Assembly: GCA_030765045.1 (NCBI GenBank) | Contig: CM060963.1 | Location: forward strand, 100,926,354-100,990,353 | DNA length: 64,000 bases | Source of the DNA: Tenodera sinensis | Taxonomy: Eukaryota; Arthropoda; Insecta; Mantodea; Mantidae | Direction: 5' to 3' | Shown here: piece by piece, positions 1 through 12,052 of the stretch | How the letters are laid out: each line of letters starts with the position of its first letter | How positions within the stretch are numbered: position 1 is the first letter of the stretch | The notes under the pieces: model-generated | Databases searched by the model: none | What the model saw: the letters and a program-made list of their open reading frames with translations, nothing else | Told to the model about the DNA's origin: nothing | Translations under genes and position numbers: made by a program

Positions 1-994
1 GTGTGACGATTATATTATGTATTTATTACTTGTGTGAGTATCTAATTTGTGAATGTTAGCAAAAATAAGTTGCATTTAGATTATACGTATGATAACACCT
101 TACCTAATGGTCATGTTTGCAATTCATAAAAATACTCATTCGGCCCTGTGCATTACTAAACGACGGGTCAGATCATCGCCCTTAAGACATTCTACGTCCA
201 GAAGGAAGCTCTTGCAAGTTTTTATATAAACAGAGTCAGTGAGGGGCGAGTTTTCTACTTGATAGGGTGGGCGGGGGGCTCGAGTGAGTTAGAGGGTTGG
301 GCTATATCTGCTCCATAGCTTTGGCGGGCTCTAGGGTATGTTTGTATGTATACGACCAAAGTTCCTCCCAACGAAAGAAAGCAAAGAGAAAAAAGAAGCT
401 ACTACACAGTAAGTTGGTAGGTATAAGAGACATGCAGTCGGCTAAATAAATAGGAAGTGAGCGCAAAGAGAGATGGTCTTCTTCTCTCTTTCTTTACTTT
501 CTTTAGTCCCTTTTGCCCTCTTGTGTCACAGTTTTCCTGGCTCTGCAAGACGCGGACAGAGAACCTGAGCTGATCCTGTGTGGTAATTAGGAACTTTACC
601 TTTGTTCTCTTGTGCCGGTCACTTCTTCAACCCTGGGAAAAAAGTGTGCTCACAAAAGTTCACGTTTCTTAGACGTGTAGTCCTAAGGCTGGGCACAACT
701 CCAACAAGGCAATCATTTTTGTTAAAATTGTATACATATAAACCAACTGCTGATGAATTTTCTGTCCACTATCCTTTATTACTTTCTCTACTTGCCCGCA
801 ATAACTACATATGTATTGCATTTCACCCCAAAAAGTTCAATAAGCACATTTCAACATTTATACACGTTTTAGCCTCCTTAAATAAAACAAAGCACTTTTA
901 GAAAAAAATATTTATCTCTGTGTAGTCTGAACCAAAAGATAAAAAAAGTATCTAAACTATCTACCGTTTGATTTTTAAGGGCGGAATCAGGACT
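1..994. other. No gene seen; AT-rich single-copy-like sequence
   Basis: No repeat family or coding signal was recognised. There are short purine-rich and pyrimidine-rich stretches near 374-400 and 480-505. The short open frames here have no family resemblance and no codon bias. Confidence 0.5.
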
Positions 995-1080
995 GAAAAA
1001 ATTCAATACCATAACCGGATCATCCGCTTCACGCGCAGCTACTCTAACCATTGAGCTACCATGGCCAACTTGCCAGTATG
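995..1080 (-). repeat. tRNA-derived SINE head (group H)
   Basis: Read on the minus strand this gives a tRNA-like A box (GTAGCTCAATGGTTAGAG) and then a short run ending TATGGTATTGAATTTTTTC. The same TATGGCATTGAATTTTTC block recurs at 57371-57440, and a variant recurs at 16112-16200, so this is a dispersed family. The T-arm is damaged, so it is not a functional tRNA. Confidence 0.55.
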
Positions 1081-1325
1081 ACATTCAATTCTGTTACTGA
1101 TTCACATTATTTGCCAGTATACTTCTTAGGAATCTCAGATATGAAGTATCACCCCAAGGGCGACTTACAATCCTAAGTATTTATATTTTTCGGGTTATTA
1201 GATAAGGTAGCCCCTTAAATGGCAGTTTTATTCTTAAACTAAAATGGTATTTGAATTTAGTATTTGAACATTTTCTATTTTAAACGCTTGAGTAAAACTT
1301 CAGTTATTTTAGCCCAAATGACCTC

Positions 1326-1345
1326 GTCGACGGGCCGTTAAACCC
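1326..1345 (+). repeat. Orphan SINE-type 3' tail
   Basis: The string GACGGGCCGTTAAACCCC closely resembles the 3' ends of SINE A (GCGGGCGTTAAACAC) and SINE D (CAGCGTCGTTAAATAAC) in this window. No tRNA head is recognisable upstream, so this is probably a 5'-truncated SINE. It is followed at once by the CACT array, which probably arose from the tail. Confidence 0.4.
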
Positions 1346-1352
1346 CACACAT

Positions 1353-1552
1353 TCGCTCACTCACTCAATCACTCACTGACTCAGTCACTCACTTACTCAC
1401 TCACTCACTGACTCAGTCACTCACTCACTAACCCACTCACTCATTCACTCACTCACACACTCACTCATTCACTCACACACTCACTCATTCACTCACTCAC
1501 TCGCTCACTTATTCACTCACTCATTCACTCACTCACTCACTCAATCATTCTA
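1353..1552. repeat. (CACT)n array, imperfect
   Basis: About 200 bp of CACT/CTCA units with scattered substitutions (CACTGACT, CATTCACT). It begins directly after a SINE-like GTTAAACCCC tail. Confidence 0.9.
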
Positions 1553-1559
1553 TTCCTTC

Positions 1560-2700
1560 CCTTTCTGTTTAATGTACCTGGTTAAAGGCAGTTTCTAATA
1601 AAAGAAGAAAGAGAGAGGAATAAAAAAAAAACATGAGAAGACCTGAAGGTTTTGTTGTGTCTTAGCACAATGATAATTGTGTATTTCACAGATGCATTTA
1701 AAAATTAAATTTCTTACTTTAAATTAATTTCTGGTTAGCTTATTCATTCTAAAATAATTCTTGAATAATCGGTTATCTTTGGCACTTTTTGTGCATTTCG
1801 CTCGTGATGAAAATCTAGTTCAAAATACCCCTAGAAAAAAATGTTATGTTAATTTCTAAACTTTTGGGATGTTTTAATTTTAAACACTCTACTTCTTCAA
1901 GTTCTCTAACTGTTCAGGTTCTGATATTAAGTAGGTGCATGTAAAATGTGTTTACATCTTACTTTTGGGACGCTGTTTACTTAAGCTGCTGCTTCTAACG
2001 ACCTCGTCTTCAACAAGATTACAGTTTGTGGCTCACCCTGGTAGATCACGAGTTACTTGTCAATTTATGAGGTATTCATAATAAACTAACTCCATTCCAC
2101 GGTAACCAGAGAGAGGAGACAAGATGGCCGTTCTTGACCAGTCCAATTATCTCTAATGGCCGACGTGCCTGAGGGTGGTGGGAGGCGTTGCTAGGGGTGT
2201 TTTATGGCTGCAACGTGAGGCTAAAGGGTGGGTAGGCGAAGGGTTGGAACCTGAGGGAGCGGCGCAACCCTTGCTCACGACATTTCAAACGCTATATAAC
2301 ATAGAGTGTTTAAAGAGGCCAACGAGGCTCTGGGTGGGAAAATGCCAACTTGCATTTATTTTATAAGGATCAAATTTATGACTATTAAAATGAGAATATA
2401 TTGCGTTTTAAAATGATGCTAAGGAAAAATAAAGATAAAATGTGTAGCGGTATAGGGGGATGTTATGTTTCTATTTTTGTTATTATATGTTTATCAGAGT
2501 AATAATAAACAGAAATTCACCCACCTTAAAGACACAAGTAGAATAATTATATGCTGGAATATATTGAAATCTCCTCCTAAAATTTTCATTTTTTCCTCAT
2601 TTTTAAAAATATTATGTGATGATGTGGCAGAAAGAAACTTACAATATTTACTCCAATATTCTCTTCACTGAAATTAGAATAAAGTTATATTATGCTAGAC
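1560..2700. other. No gene seen; AT-rich sequence
   Basis: No recognised repeats. A slightly GC-richer patch near 2100-2340 has no coding bias or known motif. Confidence 0.5.
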
Positions 2701-2701
2701 C

Positions 2702-2732
<31 letters not shown>

Positions 2733-2802
2733 GCACACACTCACACACACTCACTCACTCACTCGCTCACTCACTCACTCACTCACACACACTCACACTC
2801 AT
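2701..2802. repeat. Compound (CG)n/(CA)n/(CACT)n microsatellite
   Basis: A short CGCGCG run leads into (CA)n and then mixed CACA and CTCA units. No transposable element was recognised directly around it. Confidence 0.9.
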
Positions 2803-2858
2803 TGAGAAAGGAATACTTGTATTAATTTTCAAAGTAATCTTTTGCCTTATTGAATTAT

Positions 2859-3176
2859 GGCTCTAGAGCAGTGGTAGTCTGCCTCTGGTGCGGGGGTCCC
2901 GGGTTCGATCCCCGATACCAACGTCAGATTTTTTCTCTGTTGAGAGGCCGGTGTGCGTGCACTCAGCCTCATGATGCACCCTAGAACATCTCTCCTGATG
3001 TAAAGGAAGCGTCCCTAAAAGGTCAAGTAGTCGCCTTGCAGCCGGGGAAGTTGGCGCGTTGACCGCCGCCACCCCCATTCTGCACTCAGCCGAGTACTTG
3101 GCTGCGGCTGGAGGAGGCAGCGGCGAACAATAAGGGTACCCTCTGTATAGGGGAGATGTACTGATGGTTATTATTA
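2859..3176 (+). repeat. SINE C, near full length
   Basis: A tRNA-like head has an A-box-like AGAGCAGTGGTAGTCTGCC and a B box GGGTTCGATCCCC. The body contains TCCCTAAAAGGTCAAGTAGT and GGCTGCGGCTGGAGG, and the element ends in an ATT-rich tail. The octamer TGAATTAT occurs at 2851-2858 and again at 3177-3184, a plausible target-site duplication. The same body occurs on the minus strand at 56283-56590. The open frame across it is a by-product of GC content. Confidence 0.75.
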
Positions 3177-3185
3177 TGAATTATT

Positions 3186-5325
3186 GTTCCGGAAAGTATA
3201 AATCCCTTTTTACATTATGAAACACCTATGAATTTCTAGCTAGGCCGTTTAATCCTAAATTAAATTAATCATAAATGCAAATAATTCTGAGTAGATTCAC
3301 GTTTTTAGCCTTACTATTTCTTCTTAATTGTTTTTCAAGTTTTAAGACAAATTAACAAACAAACACATAGGGCTAGAGCTTTGAGCTTTTGCAGTCATTT
3401 CTTTATTTACTCATATTAAGTGTACTAATTTTTAAATAAATAACTTTAAACTTAAAAAAAGGTAGAATATTCAGTCCCAATGCCCCTTAAGAGTAGTTGA
3501 CGCGATGTATGCAAATAGTGCAGAGGTATATCGGGGAAGAAATTGTGGGTATGTGGGGAACCAATTTACCATTATCAAAGCTTTATATTTATATGTGAAT
3601 AATCTAGAGCTGTGCACTCATGATCGAGAAAACCACCACTGCAATACGCGAAAAGGTAGACAGATAGACACATCTGCTCCTTGCTATACATACACACTCC
3701 ACCTGTAAAGGCCAGTGTAATGCTTCCTGAAGTTGCTACGACCGCATACCTATATGGAAATAGGTGTGCTAACAGAATGAAATATTAAAAATCCGAAAAC
3801 TTTTTGCACAAAATTTCACCGATGAGTTGGTTGTAATTGAGAAATATGTCTCAGATATTAAAAACTCTGCTTGGGAATCGTAAACATGAATTAAGGTTGC
3901 AAAAATTGAAGCATTTAATTAGGACACTTTCAGCTTGATAATTGAGTCACGGAAGGTGTGTGCTTTGTCAAACATAGTTTGGTTAAGGAACCTATGTTTA
4001 CTTGAATTGTAACAAAGATGTATGGTAATGTGTCAGGGACGCTCCTCCTTGTGGTTTCCTAAAGGGAATACATTACGGTTAAAACCGGAACAGCTCCAAC
4101 CCCCTCCCCTAGATGGTGTAGGTGCTCACCCTTGTTCAGGCTGGAATGTGGTGTTACAACATGTCCGCTTCCCATTCTACATTGCTCACAAAATAAACAT
4201 AGTGGTATGTCTTAAGACGACTGCTTCAAGACAAGGCACCTGCATATTTTCCAATAGAAATCACTAATCCAGACATCTAAGGAATGGATTCTCAAGAAAT
4301 AAACATTTATGTTATTCTCACTAAAGACGAAGGAAATGTAAGTTCACAAAAGTATACAGAGCGTTAACTTTCAGATGCATGTGATAGAAGTTACCTGATC
4401 TGGGATTCGTGAGCTTCTTCATGTGTAAGGACATACGTTAAATATTTTTGCTTCACTAAGGAGTGGAAATTTCTCGCGAAAATAGAGAAATATTTCCCCA
4501 GTTTTGTGCATGGCCCTAACAAAGTTTTTCCATAGGCCCAATTTTATATGAAGAGCAGGGAGAATTGTATTCTTGGATTTGATATTTGTGTGATCTTGGT
4601 TTAAGTGATTGACCCCGAGGACAATCTTTCTTCCAGCACACGACCAGAACGCAGCTTATAACAGACTGAAACTACGCTTAAATGAAACATGTTCCAGTCC
4701 TACTTTCTTCTTCCCCTTCCCCTCGTTGTTACGATTTCGGGCTAAAATAGCAACAAAATACACACAGCTATTGTTGCCTGAAACTTCATCATTCTGTCTA
4801 GCATAACTGGGACTTCGAAGCCTATACGAAAAGAGATTGATAATGAATGCTAATAACATTTATTATAATTAAATGTAGCTCTTTAGCTTGGAAAGAAGAA
4901 CTAATTTGAGTTTTTTATTGCCAACTAGTTTAAATGGTTACACAGATGCCGTTGTGCCAGGTGCCTCTCGTAGGCATATAAGTATGTGGTACTGTAGTAG
5001 TGTTTCACACTTCCTCATTGTTAGTTTTATAACGAATTCGGATAAGTAAATGTAGTACGACATAGGTAATATTTAACCTGGAAAATGCTGCTTCAAAACA
5101 AGATTTGCAAAGTAGATTATTTTACGGGCTAGCTTGATGCTATACATCCTATTGTAGGTTCGCAGTAATTCGACTTGGTGTAATCTCGCCCATGTTAAAT
5201 TTTTGAGCGCTGCCATTAAACCGCTTCTCCTATACCATCGACTAATTGTATTCATTTATTTTTATTATACAATTTATATAAAAAGTGAGACTTTAATTAG
5301 TGTTATGTTTGCAATATTTTTCCAC
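3186..5325. other. No gene seen; AT-rich sequence
   Basis: About 2.1 kb with no recognised repeat. Short frames at 3505-3708, 4022-4267 and 4609-4859 lack codon bias and recognisable motifs. Confidence 0.45.
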
Positions 5326-5329
5326 CACG

Positions 5330-5585
5330 TTAACCTATAGCGGGTTGTTGTATTCTACATAAAAATTCAATATCGATATTTTACTCGAAATTCACACTTT
5401 GAGGCGTCTACATACGCTTAGAAAAAGTTCCGGCTTGGTGTGTGTGTGTGTGCGCGCGCGTGCGAATAGCCACAACTCAAAAACGAAAACTCGGATAAAT
5501 ACTAAACTTGGTATTTCAATTGCGTATCTTACAAAGATGTGACAAAGAAATATACCTATAGGGAAATTACCCTTCACCAAACTGT
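5330..5585 (-). mobile_element. X element fragment
   Basis: It matches the terminal half of family X in reverse orientation. It has a decayed GTATTCGACAC-like start, an internal GT/GC microsatellite at 5437-5462, the block AACTCAAAAACGAAAACTCG and the block ending AAAGATGTGACA. The outer end and the inner half are missing. Confidence 0.6.
5437..5462. repeat. (TG)n(CG)n microsatellite within X
   Basis: About 26 bp of TG then CG dinucleotides. It lies at the same internal site of X that carries long GT arrays in other copies. Confidence 0.8.
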
Positions 5586-5589
5586 CCCT

Positions 5590-7534
5590 ATGTGGAAAAT
5601 GTTTGAAATTGTTTTACTAAAACTTGCTTTAATGAGTTCGATTTAACTATCCCATAATAAAATTATGATTTACATAAAAAATAAAATGCACCTCTTGTAC
5701 TTTCTGGGAAATGTCAGTAAGCAGACTCTTGTTTTGGAGGCTATTTAACTAGAATATAATATGTTATCCTTCTTCTAGTTATCTAAAGGATAATCTGACA
5801 TTAAGTTTATTCCATTAACACCTTCATATGTGTATTAGGAAGTTTGGCCATACGTAACCTTAGAAGTAAGACACCTCATGCTCTTTGGTGGAATTAGATG
5901 TCTTACGTGCAATAGCCTTATTTAGTTTTTAACTGATTGTCTCATAAGAATTTTAACCTACTTTATTTAGATCCATTCTGTATGTTTACTTCAACTATGG
6001 GATAGGGGTTTTTTGGGCCCCACTACAGAATTTTATTTGCAGTTCATTTTATTATTTTCAGAAAATCTGTCCCTTCTTTTCTTACTTTCAGACTTTTAGG
6101 ATTCACGATTTGAATTTTTTTTACCAGCTGATAATGGGACTCCAAATACTTCCATAAACAAATTGAACAGGTATGATGCGAATTCGTTGGGTATTATCTC
6201 CTGGTGCTACAGTTTGTTGTAGGTTTGTGCGCCTGACTGTCACGCATCTTGTACTGCTCCACAGGTATGTATGTAATCAAGTTTTAAGGCGTTTCATTTT
6301 GACTGAGTTGGGTGAGCAACCTAGAGCTGGGCGGGTGGTATTGTAATGAAGTTATTCTCTCCTTCACACACTAACTTGCTGTGCTCATTCTTCAGGAAGC
6401 TTTGTCACCTCTGGTAAGCATCACATTACATGATTTTAACTGCAGATTCATCAGTCTAATTAAGATGTGTCAAAAAGTGACACTGCATATCATTCTCCTT
6501 TTCCCCCTCCGCTCGCTTTAACTTAGTGGCGTGGCCATGCAGGGTACAGGTGGCTGGCATTGGTAATGCGATACATCTGCACACTTTTGAGTTTTGCAAA
6601 ACAAGAAAGTGAATGTCGGGCTTCAGAACGTCCCGTTACAAATTCCAACCGGAATTCTTCCAACATTCTTGCTTGCCCTCATATCTATTACGTCACCGGT
6701 GAAGGGTGACTAGGAACGGCAAAAATTCACCGGCCTGTTTCCTCCATTGATCTAGTTGGTAAACCTGATAACTCAGTTTTGGTAATTTTTAATGAGCTTT
6801 TACACTTGCTGGGAAAGGAACTCAGATTGTCAAATGAATCTTCTTTAATATTTTACTAGTAGTATTGAAATCTTAAGTTTAACAGCACAGTTGTTTATCT
6901 AATTCTTTCTCCAAATTTTCTTAATTCTTATTAATTCTTATTATAGCATTTGTAATTCTCTGGAAAAATGTATAGACCTAAAGTAAACAAACAAATAAAA
7001 ATAAAATAAATACTATTCAAAACTGATAATAGTTTAATTTTTAAAAAGGAGAGTAAAATGTATCTTTAAGAGTTAAATTAGGCTAGTCAAAAGAGTTTTG
7101 TATAAAAATACTGTATACTTAAGTGCAGAGGTGGCGAAAAAAGGACTCAGAGGCGCCGCTCTCTTTCTGGTTTCGTTTTTCACATGCTGCTGAGTGGGAC
7201 AGCGCGTGTTGCATATTCAGTTACTCCCGAAAGGAAGGTACTAGCATCTCTGATCTAGTTTTACAATTTTTTTTTAATTGCTAGATTTATCTACAAATAA
7301 GAAAAAATAGAACTATAATATTGACGAAAGAGGAACTTAAAAAGTTGCTACATCTTGTGAAGAGTATTCTTTATCCAAAAATGAGGTTTGTACCGGTGTT
7401 TCCTACATCATAAAAAGAAAATTAAACAGTTTAACACTGCGCACTGCACGCAAACATTACTCAGTGAGGAAGAAATAGCATTGAAAGTGAGGCAGAGGGA
7501 GACGGCAAAGCGAGCGAGCGTGCGAGCGAAAGAG
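5590..7534. other. No gene seen; AT-rich sequence
   Basis: No gene-like signal. A possible short inverted-ended unit (CAGAGGTGGC near 7126, GCATCTCTG near 7252) is too weak to call. Confidence 0.45.
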
Positions 7535-7545
7535 CAAGTGGATGT

Positions 7546-7788
7546 TTGGCGGCGCCGTGGCCGAGCGGTTAGCGCGCTCGCCTACCACCTAGGCGGCCCG
7601 GGTTCGATCCCAGGGACCCGCATGTCGTATTCGTAGTGGACGAAGCGGCGTCAGGGCGGGTTTTCTCCTGGTGCTCCGGTTTCCCCCACCATCCCATTCC
7701 ACCGGTGCTCCATCTTCATTCCATGTATCATCAGTATCACCGCCTGCGGTGCCGTAGTAGTAAAAGCGGGCGTTAAACACTACAACAA
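7546..7788 (+). repeat. SINE A with target-site duplication
   Basis: This is a 243-bp tRNA-derived SINE. Its head starts GGCGGCGCCGTGGCCGAG and carries A box TGGCCGAGCGG, of the tRNA-Leu/Ser type, and B box GGTTCGATCCC. The body includes GCGGGTTTTCTCC and CATTCCATGTATCATCAG. The 3' end is GCGGGCGTTAAACACTAC followed by an AACA tail. The 11-mer CAAGTGGATGT flanks it at 7535-7545 and 7789-7799, marking an insertion. Transcription would be by RNA polymerase III from the internal boxes; that is known of the class, not shown here. Confidence 0.92.
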
Positions 7789-7980
7789 CAAGTGGATGTA
7801 TGCACCGAGGTGAGCTTTTCGTAGTCGCATTTTGCACCTTGCACCGTGCAGTGCACCGGTGCATGCATCATGGGAGGCCGTGCTTTAGACTAAGGTGCAG
7901 ACTTTAAGATATAAATTTGACCTCCAAGATATGAGATTTTAATAAAGATCATTAGAGACATTTTTATAAAATGAAATTGC

Positions 7981-7984
<4 letters not shown>

Positions 7985-8031
<47 letters not shown>
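7985..8031. repeat. Poly-T run, 47 bp
   Basis: Uninterrupted T run in AT-rich sequence. It is not clearly attached to a recognised element. Confidence 0.95.
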
Positions 8032-8032
<1 letters not shown>

Positions 8033-8794
8033 TGCAAGGGGTTGTTTGTGGCGAAGAGAATTACCTAAGATTTTTTAAAAATAAAACCTTGAAAGTTTCA
8101 GTCTTCAAATGAGCTCTTTACAGTTACCCGCGCAAATCTTTTATTGCTGAGAATTCTGTTTATTATTTATTTAAGAGTCATCAAATTATTTGAAGCATTG
8201 TATCGATATTTGGGTTAAAGCAGTACTTTCTCTATTATAGGCAACCGATAGAGAAAGTTAAAGTAATAGCGAAAGCTGCATTCAGAATCATGGGGTGGGA
8301 AACGAACACTGATTTGCGTCATCTTGGGGGCACTGAAAGCAAATGCGGTGATGGGGTGAACGGACATGAATGGGGTTGCCGACCAAAACAAATCTGGCTA
8401 GCACATTATGTTACCAGCAAAAGGAAGGAAAAGGAAACACATATATCCTTCCAACAAGATTTGGCATGTTGAGACGGAACGTGCCGTTGTAAGGCAAGCC
8501 AGAGATTTATCGGTGGACCGAACTGCCGCTGGATTCTTGTTGTGGTTGTTTTTCTCGTGTTGTTTGTCAGCCAACTCCTCGGCTCCTCCAAGCTCGGGTT
8601 TGAGGTTAAGCAGTCATGTTTCATGCAGCATTTTAACCTATAACTTACTTTTCATACTCTCTAATATGTTATATGATACATTTTGCCACATTTAGTAAAC
8701 TAGGAGTTTCTTTCATATTCCTACAGTTTGGTACAATCTTAAAGTTTACTGCTGGATTTTCTGAACTTGAATAATTTAAGAGACCACTACTTCG
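8032..8794. other. No gene seen
   Basis: AT-rich sequence with a slightly GC-richer part at 8280-8600. Overlapping frames on both strands show no consistent codon bias. Confidence 0.45.
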
Positions 8795-8966
8795 AATATA
8801 AAAATTGACCTAATACACTCATATGACTTTTTATGTTCTTGTACCAACTATTTTTACAAATGCTTGTTCTTCTATCTACTTCATGTTAATCGAGACTAAC
8901 TTTTGCAGAAATTGCCTTATTGTTTCCTTGCAGGTACAAGGGAACATGACTTTTAAATTCCCTTTT

Positions 8967-9184
8967 TTCTTGTCCCGAACTTGGTACGTATATCATATAG
9001 ACGATAAATAAAATTAGTGAACTGGTGCTCAAATGAACCCGAGGTCTATCGAGCTTAAAGTTACTCCACATTCGTCTTCTTAGCACAAGCGAAAATCTTG
9101 GAAAAATACTTTAACCTAGATTCGAACGCGAGAGCTCTTGAATGTGAGGCAGATACCCTACCACTATACCAAAGAGGCCGGCTA
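8967..9184 (-). repeat. SINE B nested in an X element
   Basis: On the minus strand the order is tRNA-like head (GCCGGCCTCTTTGGTATAG and on), a TCGAATC-type B box region, then the body with the block CTCAAATGAACCCGAGG seen on the plus strand. TTTTAAATTCC followed by C or G and TTTT flanks it at 8951-8966 and 9185-9200, a 16-bp duplication with one mismatch. The duplicated sequence is part of the X consensus, so the SINE is younger than this X copy. Confidence 0.88.
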
Positions 9185-9596
9185 TTTTAAATTCCGTTTT
9201 CTCTGCATGGCTAAGAGAAAAGATGAATAATGATTATCCTTTTGAAAAAAAAAAAGTAGTTGTGTTTAATAATGCAACACAGTAACAATGAATGAAAGTT
9301 TTTACTCTACCAAAAAAAAAAAAAAAATTACTTTACAAACGTCGCGTGCTTTAATAATATTAACTTTTTTGTATAATAAGATTTTGTCAGTGTCTTACTG
9401 TTTACCAATTATACAAAAGGCGTCCAGAATGGACAGAAACTCAGGGGGCTATTTACGGAAAATTCAAGATATACATTTCATTTGTCATGAAAGTGTCTTG
9501 AACTGTGGCATTTTATTCAAAATGTTGAAAAGTCAACATTTTGACAAACATTTTTTCATATAAAGGGTAGTTTCAAGTGGGGATTTTCTTGAAAAT

Positions 9597-9613
9597 CACA
9601 CACACACACACAC

Positions 9614-9654
<41 letters not shown>
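9597..9654. repeat. (CA)n microsatellite inside X
   Basis: 58 bp of CA with one CG interruption, at the same internal position of X as in the other copies. Confidence 0.95.
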
Positions 9655-9655
<1 letters not shown>

Positions 9656-9694
9656 CCTTTTTAAAAAATACTTTTTGTTATTATTCAGATAATC

Positions 9695-10420
9695 TTCTTC
9701 ACCTTATGGTCTTCCTGCAGCTACGGATTTCCCTCCCATGCTTTCCCTGTCTCGCGCTCTCTTTTCCTCTCCGCTCTCACGCTCTCACTGCCTCCGCCTT
9801 CTTCCACATCCTTTCCCTTTGCATTTATGTTATGTAACAGTTTGAAAACCGACAGTAAATTACTTTTGTAGGGTGTTAATTAAAACAAATGTAAAATGTA
9901 TAATTACATAAACGTGAACTTTTCCTCACAAGTACACTGTGATTGGCAGCCAGTCCACTTAGACGAATATTACTTACATTAATGTAACATCTTTTACATC
10001 CTATTGACAAGTTTCAAATAACAACTGTCAGAAATAGCGTGCTTAGCTATACGTAATTTGTAGCGCTTTTGACAAACTGAATAGCAATATATTTTAATAC
10101 TTTGTTTTGCTCCCCATTTTAACACGTCCCACTTTGAGGAAAGTAATTAAGATGCAATGTAATCTCTTTTCTAAGTGTGACCAAAGGTATGCTTGCATGC
10201 ACATATTCAAAAAGTCAAAACATTACTTTTGTTTCCAAGAGTAGCTTATTGTGTATACCTATTACTGATATAAAATAAAAATAGAAATAACGTCTGTGCT
10301 ATGTCAGGTTTGAACAATATGCACCAGAGCGAAGTAGAATAGAGATACCTATACGGGTATCAATTATTAGTCACAGTTCCCAACTTCTAATTGCAGAATT
10401 TTTGAATAAATTGTTTATGG
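9695..10420. other. No gene seen
   Basis: AT-rich sequence with a pyrimidine-rich patch near 9715-9820. No repeat family was recognised. Confidence 0.45.
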
Positions 10421-10424
10421 AGAA

Positions 10425-11270
10425 CGGACAGGGGAGAAGAATAAAGTGAATGACTGATAATTATGAAGTTGCTGACAAAAGATGAAAAATGAGGCAATTT
10501 TAACTTAACATGTATCTCGAGTAAATAGACAGTTTTAGATACTTGGGAAATGCTATAGCATAGAAGTCGCGTTGAGGTTAGTAATAAGAAAACAAAGCTT
10601 CGCAAAAGAACTAAGGAAGTAATTACTGAAGTGCTTTGTGCGAAACTTAGCACTAGGATACACAAACCTAAATGTTAAAGCGAAGTGTTAATTTTTTTTT
10701 TTTTTAAATTAACGTCCTCCAACATTGCGTCATATCGGACGAATGAATGAAATGATGCTCAAATGAGCCCGAGGTCCATGGAGCTTTAAGTTACCCGACA
10801 TTCATCTTCTCAGGGTAGGGAAAACCTCGGAAAAAAACCTTACCCGGATAACTTACCCTGAGCGAGATTCGAACTCGCGACCTCTTGAACGTGAGACAGA
10901 CACGCTAACCATCACGCTACAGAGGCGGACATGAAGTGTTAAGAAAAATTGAAAGCATTTCAATATGAGTATGAATAAAGATAGAGCGTGTGATACTGAC
11001 AGGAGCGAATGTTTTGGGAAGAGTAAGGCAAGCAATGGCCAATAGTTGAAATTGTTAAGGAAGAGGAAAATGAATTTGGCAGGTTCATTAGATGGGAACA
11101 AACCGTTTAAAGGAATAATATAAGAAGGATGAAGGTACGGGGCAGAACACTAAATTGGACGATACTAATATTAAGATAAGTTATTCGCATAGGTAGCTAA
11201 AGAGAAAATTGGAGCAGAAATAAGCATGTAAGAGGCCGAGTTTGATGTGAAGAACCCTCTCCTAGGCAGA
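10425..11270 (+). pseudogene. LINE ORF2 remnant (reverse transcriptase carboxy-terminal region), split by a SINE
   Basis: Translating in shifting plus-strand frames gives a recognisable order. First comes SFRYLGNAIA, the usual YLG block after the RT palm. Next are a KCFV..LALYTN block that corresponds to the KCFVWSVALYG region, then a block like IERVKYTDR, then RKRKMNLAGSLDGN in place of RKRKxxWIGHILR, and finally GRMKVRGRTLNW in place of the GRPR basic patch. Stops and frameshifts are frequent, so it is dead. SINE B interrupts it at 10692-10932. The order of blocks is known from arthropod LINE ORF2 proteins; the exact clade cannot be assigned by eye. Confidence 0.7.
10692..10932 (-). repeat. 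SINE B nested in a LINE remnant
   Basis: About 241 bp. The minus strand reads GTCCGCCTCTGTAGCGTGAT, then a B-box region GAGTTCGAATCTCG, then the body, ending in ACGTT and a poly-A tail (T run at 10692-10704 on plus). GAAGTGTTAA flanks it at 10682-10691 and 10933-10942. It is the best-preserved SINE B in the window. Confidence 0.92.
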
Positions 11271-11279
11271 TAACTAAGA

Positions 11280-11540
11280 GTGATTGATTCCTAACAGAAT
11301 AGATAGTTAAACAAGCTGATTTTGCAGTCGCATTATCCTCTCTACTCAGTCTTTTTATGAACTATTGTTAGAAAAGCTTGTTTTACCTACTTATTGTTAA
11401 TAGATATAAACCATAATTAAAAGTTTAAACATTTTCATTACGTATAAGGACATGTTAGGTAAAATGATGTACTTTTAAAAAGCGTGTAAATATGTGATGA
11501 CTAGATATAGGAATTCTTAAGCAGTTATCTATCTATACAC
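11280..11540. other. No gene seen
   Basis: AT-rich spacer between the LINE remnant and the next X copy. Confidence 0.4.
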
Positions 11541-11984
11541 TCAAACCATATGTCAATGTAAATAGCAATAGGCAAAATTCACACAAATAACAGGGAATAT
11601 CTTCGAAATCGTTCACTCCACAATAAAATTATTGTGACATAAATTGTGCATTTTAACGATATCTACATTTTTTGTACAATAAGATTTGACCTATTTCTTA
11701 CGGTTGACTAGTTATGCAAAAGTCGTAAAGAGTAAACAGGACTACATGGGCTATAGCCAGAAAATTCAAAATATACATTTCATTTGCCATAAAAGTATCC
11801 TAAACATGTGGCATTTTAATCAAAATCGTTAGCCATTTTCGAGAACACCAACATTTTCGAAAAATTTGCCATGTAAAGGGTAGTTAGGGTGGAGGAATTT
11901 TCTTCAAAATCTTCGTGTTGCTTCATTGAAATATATTTACCTTAAGTACCAAATTTGGCTTTTGACTTATGCTGTCCACAAGCA

Positions 11985-12052
11985 GCAACACACACACAGA
12001 CACACACACACACACACATACACACAGAGACAGAGACATACACACACTCACG
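11985..12052. repeat. Imperfect (CA)n microsatellite inside X
   Basis: CA units with GA and TA interruptions, at the usual X microsatellite site. Confidence 0.85.

Larger units (their letters stand above)
8797..9690 (+). mobile_element. X element copy interrupted by a SINE
   Basis: The left part keeps CACTCATATGACTTTTTATG and the TTGCAGAAATTGCCTTATTG block. The middle is split by a SINE B insertion (8967-9184). After it come the TTAAATTCCGTTTTCTCTGC block, a poly-A run (about 9311-9326), CAGAATGGACAGAAACTC, GTGGCATTTTATTCAAAATG and a CA array. The right end after the CA array is mostly lost. There is no coding capacity. Confidence 0.8.

Noticed and set aside
1353..1552. CRISPR-like or satellite array
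   Set aside because: It has 4-bp units without spacers: a simple repeat in an animal genome.
7126..7252. 127-bp unit with CAGAGGTGGC and GCATCTCTG ends as a hAT MITE
   Set aside because: Only about six terminal bases agree, no 8-bp duplication is present and no second copy was seen.
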